Positions 45,780-57,019 of a stretch of DNA of 64,000 nt are shown here, one piece after another (position 1 is the stretch's first letter; every line of letters starts with the position of its first letter). The notes beneath the pieces are model-generated. The model saw nothing but the letters and a program-made list of their open reading frames with translations. It ran no database searches and had not been told where the DNA came from. Origin of the DNA: Bagarius yarrelli (taxonomy: Eukaryota; Chordata; Actinopteri; Siluriformes; Sisoridae); assembly GCA_005784505.1 (NCBI GenBank), contig VCAZ01000042.1, positions 78,042 to 142,041 of the forward strand, read 5' to 3'. The translations under genes were made by a program, and so were the position numbers.

Positions 45780-46803
45780 TGGATAATGCATCCTTACATT
45801 TGGCAGGAGTCATCGGCCAACCTGCAGATTAGTGACTGAGTTTTTACTATGTCATCTTGGGAATTAGCAGCAGCAGCAGAATGGGTGAGGTAGTCAGCCA
45901 CCAGTGACCTGTCAACCTCAGCCAAACTCTTTGACGCCATCTCAAATATGTTGCGGGCCATTTGACTGGTTACTGTATTGAGTTGGTATCTGAAATGCAA
46001 AAAGTATATTAATATTCATTTCTTACATAATACAGCTATTACTAGTCAGTACATATGAGATGTGAAAATTATGGTTAACTTGCCTTGTGTGGAGTCGGTT
46101 TAAGACATTTGACGGATTGAATATGGGCTTGCCTGACGAGGACACAAAAAAAAATGTTCAAAAAAATGTTTCCCTCCACATCTTCCCTCTTCATCTTGGT
46201 GATTTTGGAGGAGTCGTTCAGATCTGAACCTGAACCTGGCCACGTTATCAACCTGAAAAGAATAAAACGCATTTTAAAATGTGACATACTTGAGAATGAA
46301 CCAGTTTGCTGAGCTATTTTACACAAGTTTAAAAAAAAAAACTTTTCAATGTTACAGTAGTTCAAACCTGCTGTTTGAAATGTTCATTCTGTAGATCTTT
46401 TTTCAGGTGGTCTGAGAAGCTTTTCAGCAGCGGGTGGTCCACAGAGTGCTTTTTAGAAAGCCCCTTCTCTGTCATGAGCTTCCTAGCTTGGCCACTCAAC
46501 TGCTCATTTCTCTCACTACAATGGGGAAAAGAGGTTTTTCTTTAATAATGCATATTTGTGCTTGATGTGAATTACAAAAAAAAAACGTCTACATGAGGTA
46601 AATTCTCACCATTGAAACGTCTCGCCACTGCTGAAATGCTCTTTACTGCTTTTGGCCACAGGTGGCTGGTAGGATGTTCTGGTGGAAAGCAGCTGTGATG
46701 GAATATCAGTGACCACCATGTGACGACGCTGCAATTCCTCAATCCACCTTGTAAGAATAAAAAAATGAAGTTAGATTCACTGCTACTAAATTTCAAACAA
46801 AGG
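45780..46803 (-). pseudogene. Recombinase-SET family, copy III (fragment)
   Basis: This is a near duplicate of 33577-34880. On the minus strand: about 46640-46750 matches copy I exon 3; about 46375-46510 is the core-binding start, intact here, with GLSKKHSVDHPLLKSF and LQNEHFKQQ before a splice-like GTTTGA. About 46150-46250 begins VDNVARF like copy II exon A but is fused within a few codons to exon D-like KITKMKREDVEG, so an internal deletion removed the catalytic middle. About 45794-45985 matches exon E (VADYLTHSAA). Upstream exons end at 46803, where rDNA starts. SET exons are absent. Confidence 0.75.
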
Positions 46804-47710
46804 AGCGAGGTCCCGGCAGCGAAGAGTGCCGCGGAGGCCGCTTCCAGGGGAGGGGGATGGCTCCCCTGCCTCCCCCCGCGGAGGGCTACCACACTCAAGG
46901 CCGACCCCCGGAGCCTCCGGGTCCCCGAGGTCCGGGTCCCCCCGAGTGCCGCGGAGGCCGCTTCCAGGGGCGGGGGATGGCTCCCCGGCCTCCCCCGTGG
47001 AGGGCTACCACACTCAGGCCGACCCCCGGAGCCTCCGTCCCCGAGGTCCGGGTCCCCGAGTCAGTTCGCCAGAATTTCGCAGAGGGGTACTGCAAGATTT
47101 TCAGAGAACGGTTTCGAAAGACGATGACGCAATCGCAGGACTTAGTCATATTTTCGTCTTTCTCGGGACTTTGTCGTTTTTTCGACTTTCTCTGTCAGGA
47201 CTTTGCCGTTTTTTCGACTTTCTCGGGGCTCTGTCGATTTTTCTCCTTCGGGTCGACCTCCCCGGGACCCTGTCGTCTTCTCGGCAGTCCTCGCCTCGCG
47301 TCGTCTCCGGCAGATGGGAACACGAGACCCGCCTGGGGTAGGCGCCTGCCCGGCCTCCGAGGCCGACATGGGCACGGACGTTCCTACCTCGCCCTGCGGG
47401 TTCGCCTCTCCATTCCTTCGGTGAGGGTCCGGGGTCGTTCCGAACCCCCCGGCCTCCCTACCACCGTCCCTCCGTGGGAGTCGCAGTCGGCCGGTCCAGA
47501 GCGGAAAACGAGTAGGCCCGTGACGGGGATCCCCTCCGCCGAGCTCCCGAGGGGGCTCCCGAAAATCGCACGTCGTCCTGGTGAAAATCCCCCAAGCCAA
47601 GAACGCCTCGGAGAGAGACGGAGAGAGGGAAAAACGAGCTCCCGCGCCTCTCGCGTGGACGCCCACGGCCGCGGCCGCACGCTTCCAGCTTTTCTTTTTT
47701 GCTCGGGCGC
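46804..47710 (+). other. rDNA promoter-side spacer / 5' ETS with 119-bp repeats
   Basis: The sequence is GC-rich and lies directly upstream of the 18S start. Two copies of a 119-bp unit (46827-46945, 46946-47060) share GTGCCGCGGAGGCCGCTTCC and CTACCACACTCA. Three repeats of GTCGTTTTTTCGACTTTCTC type follow (47155-47245). Long open frames here are due to GC content. The start is a sharp junction with copy III. Confidence 0.7.
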
Positions 47711-47775
47711 TACCTGGTTGATCCTGCCAGTAACATATGCTTGTCTCAAAGATTAAGCCATGCAGGTCTAAGTCT
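47711..47775 (+). pseudogene. 18S rRNA, first about 63 nt
   Basis: TACCTGGTTGATCCTGCCAG followed by CATATGCTTGTCTCAAAG and the CATGC..GTCTAAGT block is the universal 18S 5' end. It stops after GTCTAAGT and continues in 28S sequence, so nearly all of 18S, ITS1, 5.8S and ITS2 are missing. Confidence 0.9.
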
Positions 47776-48391
47776 AAGTGCATCGCCCGGCGCGGGCCGG
47801 GGGGGGTCTGACTCCTTCTGATGGAGGCTCAGCCCGTGGACGGTTGTGAGGCCGGTCACGGCCCCCGCCCCGCCGGGGCGCGTACTTCTCTGAGTCGGGT
47901 TGTTTGGGAATGCAGCCCAAAGCGGGTGGTAAACTCCATCTAAGGCTAAATACCGGCACGAGACCGATAGCAAACAAGTACCATAAGGGAAAGTTGAAAA
48001 CAACTTTAAAGAAAGAGTTCAACAGGGCGTGAAACCGTTAAGAGGTAAACGGTTGGGGTCCGCACGGTCCGCCCGGGGGATTCAACCCGATGGTCCCACG
48101 GTCGTCCCCGCGCGTGTCCCCAGGCACCTGCCCCGGTTTGTTCGCGGGGGGGTCGCCGTCGGGCGCATTTCCTCCGCGGCGGTGCGCCACGACCGGCTCC
48201 GGTTCGGCCAGGAAGGGTCAGGGGACGAAGGGGCCGAAGGTGGCTCGCGTGGCTTCGCCGCCTGCGAGCTTTACAGCGCCCTCCACGCCCCGACTTCGCC
48301 GCTTACCGCCGGGGCCGCGGACAGCGGGCCGGGCGAGTGGTGCCACGGCGGCGACTCTGGACATGCGCTGGGCCCCTTCTCGCGGATCTCC
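47776..48391 (+). pseudogene. 28S rRNA, 5' part
   Basis: It carries GACTCCTTCTGATGGAGGCT, GAGTCGGGTTGTTTGGGAAT, GGCTAAATACCGGCACGAG and GAAACCGTTAAGAGGTAAAC, then D2-type GC-rich sequence. Changes at conserved sites are seen (for example ACCATAAGGG for ACCGTAAGGG), which argues against a working gene. The part ends at a junction near 48391. Confidence 0.85.
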
Positions 48392-48728
48392 TGGTTTTAC
48401 CCTACTGATGATGTGTTGTTGCAATAGTAATCCTGCTCAGTACGAGAGGAACCGCAGGTTCAGACATTTGGTGCGTGTGCTTGGCTGAGGAGCCACTGGT
48501 GCGAAGCTACCATCTGTGGGATTATGACTGAACGCCTCTAAGTCAGAATCCCGCCTAAACGTAACGATACCGCAGCGCCGCGGATCGCCGTTCGCAAACG
48601 TTTGTGTCGAAAAACCCGGTGCTAAATGACTCGTAAACGACCTGATTCTGGGTCGGGGTGTCGTGAGTGGCAGAGCAGCTCCATCGCTGCGATCCATTGA
48701 AAGTCATCCCTCGATCCAATCTTTTGTC
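48392..48728 (+). pseudogene. 28S rRNA, 3' end
   Basis: TTTTACCCTACTGATGATGT, CAATAGTAATCCTGCTCAGT and ACGAGAGGAACCGCAGGTTC are the 28S 3' region just past the sarcin-ricin loop; it runs to CCAATCTTTTGTC. About 3 kb of 28S between the two parts is deleted. Confidence 0.85.
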
Positions 48729-49566
48729 GAGGTGGGAATCGAGTCCCCCCCCCGGCGCGCGGGCGCCAGGCTCTCCCCTTCCTCCTCCCGTCCTCGGGAC
48801 GGACGGCAAAGCCCGCAGGTTGCACCAGGGGGCGAGCGTGCACACAAAAAGAAAAGAAAAAAGACAAAAAGTCCCAGTCCCCCAGACCGGGTCTGATCCG
48901 GGAAGGTGCGCTTCTCGAGTGCCTCTGCTCCCCCGGGCTCTGGAGGAAAGGAACGACCGGGACATCGAGGAGAAAAAAGTGCCAAAGTCATGGATTGATG
49001 CCTGGCTGTAAACCGGGCCCCGGCAGCGGACCCCGGGTCCCCAGGGACGGTGCGCTTCTCCCCTGGCTCAACCCCGAGATCCCTGGAAGAACGACCGGAT
49101 GTCAAAAAATGTGACAAAGTCATGGGTTTTTACCTGGCTGTGAACCGGGCCCCAGCAGCGGACCCCGGGGCCCCAGGGACGTTGCGCTTCTCCCCGGCCT
49201 CCCCCGAGATCCTCTGTTGCCCTGGAAGAACGACCAGATGTCAAAAAAAGTAACAAAGTCATGGATTGATGCCTGGCTGTGAACCGGGCCCGGGCCCCAG
49301 CAGCGGACCCCGAGTCCCCAGGGATGGTGCGCTTCTGCCCGGCCGCCCCCGAGATCCTCTGTTGCCCTGGAAGAATGACCGGATGTCAAAAAAAGTGACA
49401 AAGTCATGGATTGATTCCTGGCTGTGAACCGGGCCCCATCAGCCGAGCCTGGGGCCCCAGGGACGTTGCGCTTCTCCCCGGCCTCCCCTCCGTGCCTCTG
49501 GGGCTCTGGAGGAACGACCAGGTATCGAAAAAATGTGACAAAGTAATGGATTAATTCCTGGCTGTG
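48729..49566 (+). repeat. rDNA 3' spacer with 132-145-bp repeats
   Basis: After a GC-rich 3' ETS, a unit beginning GTGACAAAGTCATGGATTGA starts at 48979, 49111, 49250, 49395 and 49535. Each contains AACCGGGCCC, CCCCAGGGAC and a TGTCAAAAAA block. Periods are 132, 139, 145 and 140 bp. Spacer repeats after 28S often hold Pol I terminators; no known terminator motif is asserted here. Confidence 0.85.
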
Positions 49567-49567
49567 T

Positions 49568-49595
49568 ACTAAACTTTTAACAATACTAAACTAAA
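49568..49595. repeat. Left 28-bp inverted repeat (IR-L)
   Basis: A perfect reverse complement lies at 57753-57780. The left copy lies two bases after the last rDNA spacer unit. It may be the end of a large element or the edge of an inversion. Confidence 0.8.
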
Positions 49596-49692
49596 CAAAT
49601 AATCAATAAAAGCAGAAGTAAAGAGGAGCTCAATCTGCAACATCATATTTGGGAAAATATCTGTAATGATCTGTAATGCAATATTATTAAAT

Positions 49693-51213
49693 ATACTGCT
49701 CAAAAAAATAAAAGGAACACTTAAACAACACAATATAACTCCAAGTCAATCACACTTCTGTGAAATCAAACTGCCCACTTAAGAAGCAACACTGATTGAC
49801 AATCAATTTCACATACTGTTGTGCAAAAGGAATAGACAACAGGTGGAAATTATAGGCAATTAGCAAAACATCCCCAATAAAGGAGTGGTTCTGCGGGTGA
49901 TGACTACAGACCACTTCTCAGTTCCTATGCTTTCTGGCTGATGTTTTGGTCACTTTTGAATGCTGGCGGTGCTTTCACTCTAGTGGTAGCATGAGACGGA
50001 GACTACAACCCACACAAGTGGCTCAGGTAGTGCAGCTCATCCAGGATGGCACATCAATGCGAGCTGTGGCAAGAAGGTTTGCTTGTCAGCATGGTGTCCA
50101 GAGCATGGAGGCGCTACCAGGAGACAGGCCAGTACATCAGGAGACGTGGAGGAGGCCATAGGAGGCCTTTGTGCAAGAAGGAACAGGAGGAGCACTGCCA
50201 GAGCCCTGCAAAATGACCTCCAGAAGTCCACAAATGTGCATGTGTCTGATCAAATGGTCAGAAACAGACTCCATGAGGGTGGTATGAGGGCCCGATGTCC
50301 ACAGGTGGGGGTTGGGCTTACAGCCCAACACCGTGCAGGACGTTTGGCATTTGCCAGAGAACACCAAGATTGGCAAATTCGCCACTGGCGCCCTGTGCTC
50401 TTCACCGATGAAAGCAGGTTCACACTGAGCACATGTGACAGACGTGAGTCTGGAGATGCCATGGAGGACATTCTGCTGCCTGCAACATCCTCCAGCATGA
50501 CTGGTTTGGCAGTGGGTCAGTAATGGTGTGGGGTGGCATTTCTTTGGAGGGCCGCACAGCCCTCCATGTGCTCGCCAGAGGTAGCCTGACTGCCATTAGG
50601 TACCGAGATAAAATCCTCAGACCCCTTGTGAGACCATATGCCGTTTGCGTTTGCCACTGGGTTCCTCCTAATGCAAGACAATGCTAAACCTGGAGTTTTT
50701 CAGCATTACCTGTAAGACGAAGGCATTGATGCTATGGACTGGCCCGCACAGTCCCCAGACCTGAATCCAATTGAGCACATCTGGGACATCATGTCTCGCT
50801 CCATTCACCAACGCCACGTTGCACCACAGACTGTCCAGGAGTTGGCGGATGCTTTAGTCCAGGTCTGGCAGAAGATCCCTCAGGAGACCATCCGCCACCT
50901 CATCAGGAGCATGCCCAGGCGTTGTAGGGAGGTCATACAGGCACATGGAGGCCACACACACTACTGAGCCTCATTTTGACTTGTTTTAAGGACATTACAT
51001 CAAAGTTGGATCAGCCTGTAGTGTGTTTTTCCACTTCAATTTTGAGTGTGACTCCAAATCCAGACCTCCATGGGTTAATAAATTTGATTTTCATTGATAA
51101 TTTTGTCAGCACATTCAACTATGTAAAGAACACAGTATTTAATAAGAATATTTCATTCATTCAGATCGAGGATGTGTTATTTTAGTGTTCCCTTTATTTT
51201 TATGAGCAGTGTA
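49693..51213 (+). mobile_element. Tc1/mariner element (copy A)
   Basis: The ends ACTGCTCAAAAAAATAAAAG (from 49694) and its inverted partner CTTTATTTTTATGAGCAGT (51192-51210) form short terminal inverted repeats, flanked by TA dinucleotides as expected for Tc1 insertion. The interior carries one broken transposase. Length is about 1.5 kb, normal for the family. Confidence 0.85.
49991..50967 (+). pseudogene. Tc1-family transposase, frameshifted
   Basis: It starts MRRRLQPTQVAQVVQLIQDG, a paired-like helix-turn-helix, and continues in other frames with RNRRSTARALQNDLQKSTN and QIRHWRPVLFTDESRFTL (first catalytic Asp in FTDES). Later LLMQDNA (second Asp) is near 50670, then SPDLNPIEHIWDIM (50752-50793, third catalytic Glu in PIEH) and SMPRRCREVIQAHGGHTHY. 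At least three frameshifts are present, near 50080, 50440 and 50650, so no active enzyme is made. Confidence 0.85.
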
Positions 51214-51589
51214 TATATATTGTTATATATTTGTTTAACTCTGACTATTTTTCTGTGTTTACTGAGTTAAATTTAGGTTTTTTTGGAAACTCAATTCCTG
51301 TTTAAAGAGTAAGCAAGTTATATGCGACCTCAAAGAAAATATCAAAAGAATGAAAGTGTCTTGACAAGATTGCATCTCGAAATGGAGAATGTTTTTAAAA
51401 TAAAAAATAACAACCTTTTTAAAACAAAAATATAGGCCACTAAGGCAACAAAAAATATAATATTATAACAAATCAACAAAAACTTTATCAGGATTACAAA
51501 CCAATTAAACGATGATGACCAGATAAAAAATAAAAATTTACCATTTGCTAAAATTATCAGTGGAATCGCTAAACTTAATGGAACATAGC
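51214..51589. other. AT-rich link between Tc1 and satellite D
   Basis: It shares the block TTTGCTAAAATTATCAGTGG with 56990-57010, so 51540-51600 already belongs to the repeat system that follows. Nothing coding. Confidence 0.5.
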
Positions 51590-52200
51590 CATGTGACATA
51601 TCAAAACGCTCAGCACAGTAATCAAGAAGTACATTATGGTTAATATGGGGACACTATGGGATGTCACGTGACCTCATGGCAATGCCCCACCCAAAATGGG
51701 CGGGGTCATAAAGTTTAACCAATTAACCAATTTGGTCGTGTGACATATCAAAATACTCAGCACAGTAAAGAGTAGTGCATTATGGGTATTATATTGATGT
51801 CAGGTGATGTCAAGGCCACACCCAACCCAAAAATGGGCAGGGTCATAAAGTTTGACCAAAATGGTCAAGTGACATATGAAAACGCTCAGCACAGTAAAGA
51901 GAAGTGCATGCTGTGTATTATATTGAGTCCATGTGTTGTCACGTGACATTACGGCCACGCACCACCCAAAAATGGGCGGAGTCATAAAGTTTAACCAATA
52001 TAGCCGTGTGACATATCAAAACGCTCAGCACAGTTAATAGAAGTGCATGATGGGTATTATACTGAGTCCATGTGATGTCAAGTGACGTCACGGCCATGCC
52101 CCACCAAAAAATCGGCATAATTATTAAGTTAATCAACAGTATCTATGTGACATATCAAAACGCTCAGCACATTATGGGTAATATAGGGACAGGATTTGAC
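51590..52200 (+). repeat. Satellite D, part 1 (about 125-150-bp unit)
   Basis: Units share ACATATCAAAACGCTCAGCA, GTGCATGATGGGTATTATA, GTCACGTGAC, CACGCCCCACCCAAAAATGG and GGTCATAAAGTTTAACCAA. About four to five units are seen. The array continues at 55420-56290 and 57030-57720, split by an L2 LINE and by repeat E. Confidence 0.85.
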
Positions 52201-52420
52201 ACCCGGCCATCGTTTCAAGCCAACATCACAGTTTGCTGCTACAAACTTTACAGTCTCGCAGGGCATATTAAGGAATTTTTAACTGACAAGGGGGCGAGTT
52301 TCACAAATGGTTGGATTGTCGGTTTTGCCATAAGGGGAAATTACATTTCTGCCATAGACTTCCATTCAAAATTTGGGACGGTTATAACTCGCAAGGATTT
52401 TAAGAAATTTTCACACATCA
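52201..52420 (+). repeat. Repeat E, part 1
   Basis: CCATAGACTTCCATTCAAAA and GGACGGTTATAACTCGCAA occur here and several times in 56340-57000. It is a noncoding teleost repeat embedded in the satellite D block. Confidence 0.7.
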
Positions 52421-52602
52421 AAACGCTCAGCACAGTAAAGAGTAGTGCATTATGGGTTTTATATTGATGTCAGATGATGTCACGTGACACAGGTAGTCTG
52501 GGTTGACTACCCAGAGCCCAGGCCAAGCAGCAGACCAACAGGCTAATCCGACCGTCTGCTAGCTGCACAGAGTCGTCACTCAGGGTCCATAATATTGAGA
52601 CT

Positions 52603-53460
52603 GTGTCTGTTCCCCGGGCTATACAATATAAATACAGAAAAACCCCAAAAGTTTGCTTTAGTAATTTAATTAATATAGATATTCTTAACTCAGAGAATAC
52701 TGAACACACAGCCTGCACCTCGGATCTGAAGCTGGGATTGTTAAACATTAGATCTCTTACTTCTAAAGCACTTATGGTTAATGAAATGATCTTAGATCTG
52801 GATTTTGACATTTTATGTTTAACAGAAACCTGGACTAAACCGGATGAGTATGTAGCATTAAATGAAGCTAGCCCTCCAGCTTTCAGCTACATACATCAGC
52901 CTCGCCCTAATGGTAGAGGTGGAGGCTTCGCAGTTATTTATAATAATAATCTAACTATCGTTCAGAAACATGGACGAAATTTTAATTCATTTGAAGCTCT
53001 CTACAGCAACCTTACATCTGCAGAGACAAATAATAAGCAGAGTCAGTTGATTTCACTAGTTCTTATTTACAGACCCCTAGGACCGTAATTTGCAGATTTT
53101 CTGTCTAACCTGGTTGTCTTCGTCGATACAGCGTTAATTGCTGGAGACATTAATATTCATTTTGAAAACCCAGACGACCCGCTGACAACAGCATTTATGT
53201 CTTTACTCGACTCAGTGGGAGTGAATCAGTGTGTAATAGGACCCACTCATAAAGCAGGTCACACATTAGATTTGATATTATGTTTTGGAATAAGTATAAG
53301 TAATAAAGTAACAACTCCTCAGTGCGAAATTATTTCTGATCACCATCTTATATCGTTTAAAATGCGCCATACTAATAATGCACATGTAGGGCCACGCTAC
53401 CGCTTTAAACGTACACTTACATCAACTCCTGCTCAGAGCTTTATTAATTATCTTCCATAA
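52603..53460 (+). pseudogene. L2-B endonuclease region of ORF2
   Basis: Long open stretches read LLNIRSLTSKALMVNEMI (about 52738-52791), DILCLTETWTKPDEY (catalytic Glu context), QPRPNGRGGGFAVIY and, after a stop near 53086, LIAGDINI (about 53138-53160; the usual GDFN is GDIN). Then GPTHKAGHTLDLILCFG and SDHHLISFKM (catalytic His) follow. This is the APE-type endonuclease that nicks target DNA. Confidence 0.85.
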
Positions 53461-53553
53461 TTATCTTCTGTCATTGGATCGCCGTCTGATCCAACAGAAC
53501 TCAAGCAGGCGACTGAATACATTGATGCCGCATTCCGCTCTACATTAGATAAC

Positions 53554-54780
53554 GTGGCTCCAGTCAAAAGAAAAATAATTAAAGATAAGGAACTCGCTCC
53601 ATGGTATAATGAACACACGCGCTCTTTAAAACAGAGCGCCCGTAAACTAGAACGTAAATGGCACCAAACTAGATTGTTAGTTTTCCAGGCAGCATGGAAA
53701 GAGGGAATTTTAGCTTATAAAAAAGCTCTTAGTGTATCTAGATCAACATATCTTTCTAACCTTTTTGAAAATAATAAAAATAATCCTAGATTTCTATTTG
53801 ACACCGTCGCAAAATTAACTACGAATAAGACGACCTCAGAAACCTAAACCATAACTGCGTGAAGCAGTGAGGATTTAATGAACTTTATTGATAATAAAAT
53901 TTCAAACATTAGGCAGAAAATTCACGCTCTAAAACCAGACCTTTCAAATGATTCTGATGATCAATTAACTGCATCAGATCAGAACCTAGAAAATTTCACT
54001 CCTCTGGAAGAGAAAAATCTAATCGCACTCATCTCTTCCACAAAACCATCAACTTGTGTGTTAGATCCTATACCAACACACTTTCTTAAGCATATAGTAC
54101 CGGCAGTATCAGAACCCCTGTTGAAAATAGTTAACTCTTCTCTCAGAAGTGGGTATGTTCCCAAATCTTTTAAATTAGCAGTTATTAAACCTTTAATTAA
54201 GAAACCTGACCATGACCAAAATGAGCTGTCAAACTACAGGCCGATATCTAACCTTCCGTTTATCTCTAAAATCCTAGAGAAGGTAGTAGCGCAACAGCTA
54301 TGTTCATATTTACAAAGACATAACATACACGTACTTTGTCAATCAGGATTCAGGCCTCACCACAGCACAGAGACAGCACTTGTCGAAGTAGCTAATGACC
54401 TCTTACTGGCATCCGATCAAGGCTGTGTCTCGTTGCTTATATTACTTGACCTTAGTGCGGCTTTCGACACCATAGATCACGATATTCTTCTTCAGAGATT
54501 AGAAAAATTAGTAGGAATTAAAGGAACAGCTCTTGCATGGCTCAGGTCCTATTTAACCGATCGCTACCAGTATGTAGATTTAAATGGTGATTATTCTGCG
54601 TGCTCCCTCGAAAAGTATGGTGTTCCACAGGGCTAGGTCTTAGGCTCCACTTTCTCTCTTTACATGCTGCCTCTGGAAAACATAATTCGTAAGCATGATA
54701 TCAGTTTCCACTGTTACACTGATGACACACAGTTATACGTCTCATCAAGGCCTGATGAGAAAGGCCAGTTTAATCAGGGA
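53554..54780 (+). pseudogene. L2-B reverse-transcriptase region of ORF2
   Basis: A basic linker (APWYNEHTRSLKQSARKLER) precedes RT. The open stretch 53878-54636 has LSNYRPISNLPFISKILE, QSGFRPHHSTETALVEV, LILLDLSAAFDTIDHDIL (motif A) and GVPQG, then a TAG. In the same frame VLGS and FHCYTDDTQLYVSS follow (YTDD in place of YADD). The thumb and 3' part are truncated near 54780. A stop at about 53846 separates the linker from RT. Confidence 0.85.
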
Positions 54781-54912
54781 ATCCTTGTCTTTCCACAATC
54801 CTACTCTACTAATGCTGTCTTCCCCTCTCTCATCACTTAATAAATCCAAACCGTGTGATTACATTGTCACTTAACTGTTTTACTTCTTTTTTGACTTCCT
54901 TTCCCTCTCCCT

Positions 54913-54953
<41 letters not shown>

Positions 54954-55415
54954 ACTGCTGAGCTAAATACGCCACAACGGAGCTGCCGGTGATCCAGACC
55001 CCACCTCCGACCCGGTCCTGTGGGACCCTTCCCTGTGACCTGCCCAGCGGATGATGCATCACCAGGGCGATCTAGGATGACCCACTTCGCCATAAAGATG
55101 TTCCGGCTGCTCTTTAAGGACAAATGATTTAAATTGTTCACACACACACTATGTAACCCATAATCCCTGCTACCTGTTTTTTTCACCCAAATGAGGATGG
55201 GTTCTCTGTTGAGTCTGGTTGGTTCCTCTCAAGGTTTCTTCCTATCTCATCTCAGGGAGTTTTTCCTTGCCACCGTCGCCCCCGGCTTGCTCATCAGGGA
55301 CAAACTGATTTCTGTTACATTCTGTCTCATAATTTCTTTAATTGTAAAGCTGCTTTGTGACAATCACCCTTGTAAAAAGCGCTATACAAATAAAACTGAA
55401 TTGAATTGAATAGAA

Positions 55416-56330
55416 TTGAATCACAGCCACGCCCCACCCCAAAATAGGCGGAGTCATAAAGTTTAACCAATATGGCCGTGTGACATATCAAAACACTCAG
55501 CACAGTAAAGACAAGTGCATGATGGGTATTATATTGAGTCCATGTATATTGAGGTCCAACGTGCGGAATTATTGAATTTACCAAAAGTATCTATGTGACA
55601 TATCAAAAAGCTCAGCACAGTAACAAGAAGTACATGATGGGTAATATGGGGGTATTATGGGATGTCACGTGACGTCATGGCAATGCCCAACCCAAAAATA
55701 GGCGGGGTAAAAAAAAATGGTTTTAACCAATATGGCCCCTGGTATGTGTTTGTCTGGTTTCCGTGTAGTTAACATATAAAAACGCTCAGCACAATCATAA
55801 AAGAGTAGTGCACATTATTGGGTATTATATTGATTATCGGGTAATGTCACGTGACGTCACGGCCCACGTCCTACCCCAAAAATGGGTGGCGTCATAAAGA
55901 TCAACCAATATGGCCGTTTGTGACATATCAAAACGCTCAGCACAGTAAAGAGTAGTGTATGGTGGGTATTATATTGAGTACAGGTCCTGATGACCCTTCA
56001 CGTGACCGTCCCGACCACGCCCCACCCCAAATAGGCGGGGTCATAAAGTTTAACCAATATGGCCCTTGGGTCTGTGTGACATATCAAAAACACTCAGCAC
56101 AGTCAAAGAGAAGTGCATGATGGATATTATACTGAGGTCCATGTGATGTCACGTGACAACACGGCCATGCCCCCCCACCCAAAAATGGGGCATAATTATT
56201 ACTGTTTAAACCACAGTATCTATGTGACATATCAAAACGCTCAGCACAGTATAGAGTAATGCCTAATGGGTATTACATTGATGTCACAAGCCACGCCCGG
56301 CCATCGTTTCAAGCCAACATCAAGGTTTGC
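55416..56330 (+). repeat. Satellite D, part 2
   Basis: Six to seven units continue the array after the L2. Clear joint E-box/CRE sites read GTCACGTGACGTCA at about 55663-55678 and 55845-55860. Several units carry single-base insertions not seen in part 1. Confidence 0.85.
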
Positions 56331-56339
56331 TGCTTTACA

Positions 56340-57000
56340 GTGTAGTTATTATTATTCTTCTGGTCCAATTAATTTCTAAACGCTACACCTCCTAGAGCTT
56401 TCGACCGACATGCACCAAACTTGGAGAAGTTGTTGGGCCTATTGGGACTCGCGTTCGGGTTCTCTGCTGACAGAACTCCAAAGTACCTTTTTCTGCCATA
56501 GATAGAATCCCATTCAAAATTTCCGACGCTTATAACTCGCAACATTTTTAAGGAATTTGCAACCAAACTCGGTGGGTATGTAAAGGGTGTCAATACTAAT
56601 GAGGGGCAAACTTTACAAATGGGTTGGAATGTCGGTTTTGCCACAGGGGGGCAATTAAACTTCTGCTAAAGGCTCCCATTCGAAATTTGGGACGTTAGTT
56701 AGAACTCGTAAATGTACACCAAACTCGGTGGACATGTTAAGGGTGTCAATACTGACGAGAGGGGCAAGTTTCCCAAACTGGTTGGAATGTCAGTTTTGCC
56801 ACTGGGGGCAATTAAACTTCTGCCATAGACTTCCATTCAAAATTCGGGATGGTTATAACTCATAAAGTCTGTAGGAAATTTACAGCAAACTCAGTGGGAT
56901 GGTTTAGGGTATCAAGACTGATGAGGGGCAGGTTTAGCAAACTGGGTTGTAATTTCGGTTCTACCACAGGGGGGCAATTAAATTTACCTTTTGCTAAAAT
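56340..57000 (+). repeat. Repeat E, part 2 (about 150-bp tandem)
   Basis: The blocks ACCAAACTCGGTGG, GGGTGTCAATACTRATGAGG and TTGCCACAGGGGGGCAATTA recur about four times, each with CATTCAAAATTYGGGA. Noncoding. It separates satellite D parts 2 and 3. Confidence 0.8.
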
Positions 57001-57019
57001 TATCAGTGGAATCACTAAA

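Larger units (their letters stand above)
52490..55415 (+). mobile_element. L2-clade LINE (copy L2-B) nested in satellite D
   Basis: The element interrupts a satellite D unit: the left flank ends GATGTCACGTGAC and the right flank continues CACAGCCACGCCCCACCCC. It ends in GAATTGAATTGAAT repeats. The 3' UTR contains a CT-rich run (54899-54955) and GTTTTTCCTTGCCACCGTCG. It is better preserved than L2-A but still broken. A clear target duplication was not resolved. Confidence 0.85.

Noticed and set aside
46826..47783. Long open frames (up to 299 codons) on both strands
   Set aside because: They lie in GC-rich rDNA spacer and 5' ETS, overlap in several frames on both strands, are rich in Pro/Arg/Gly and lead into the 18S start. 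GC content alone explains them.
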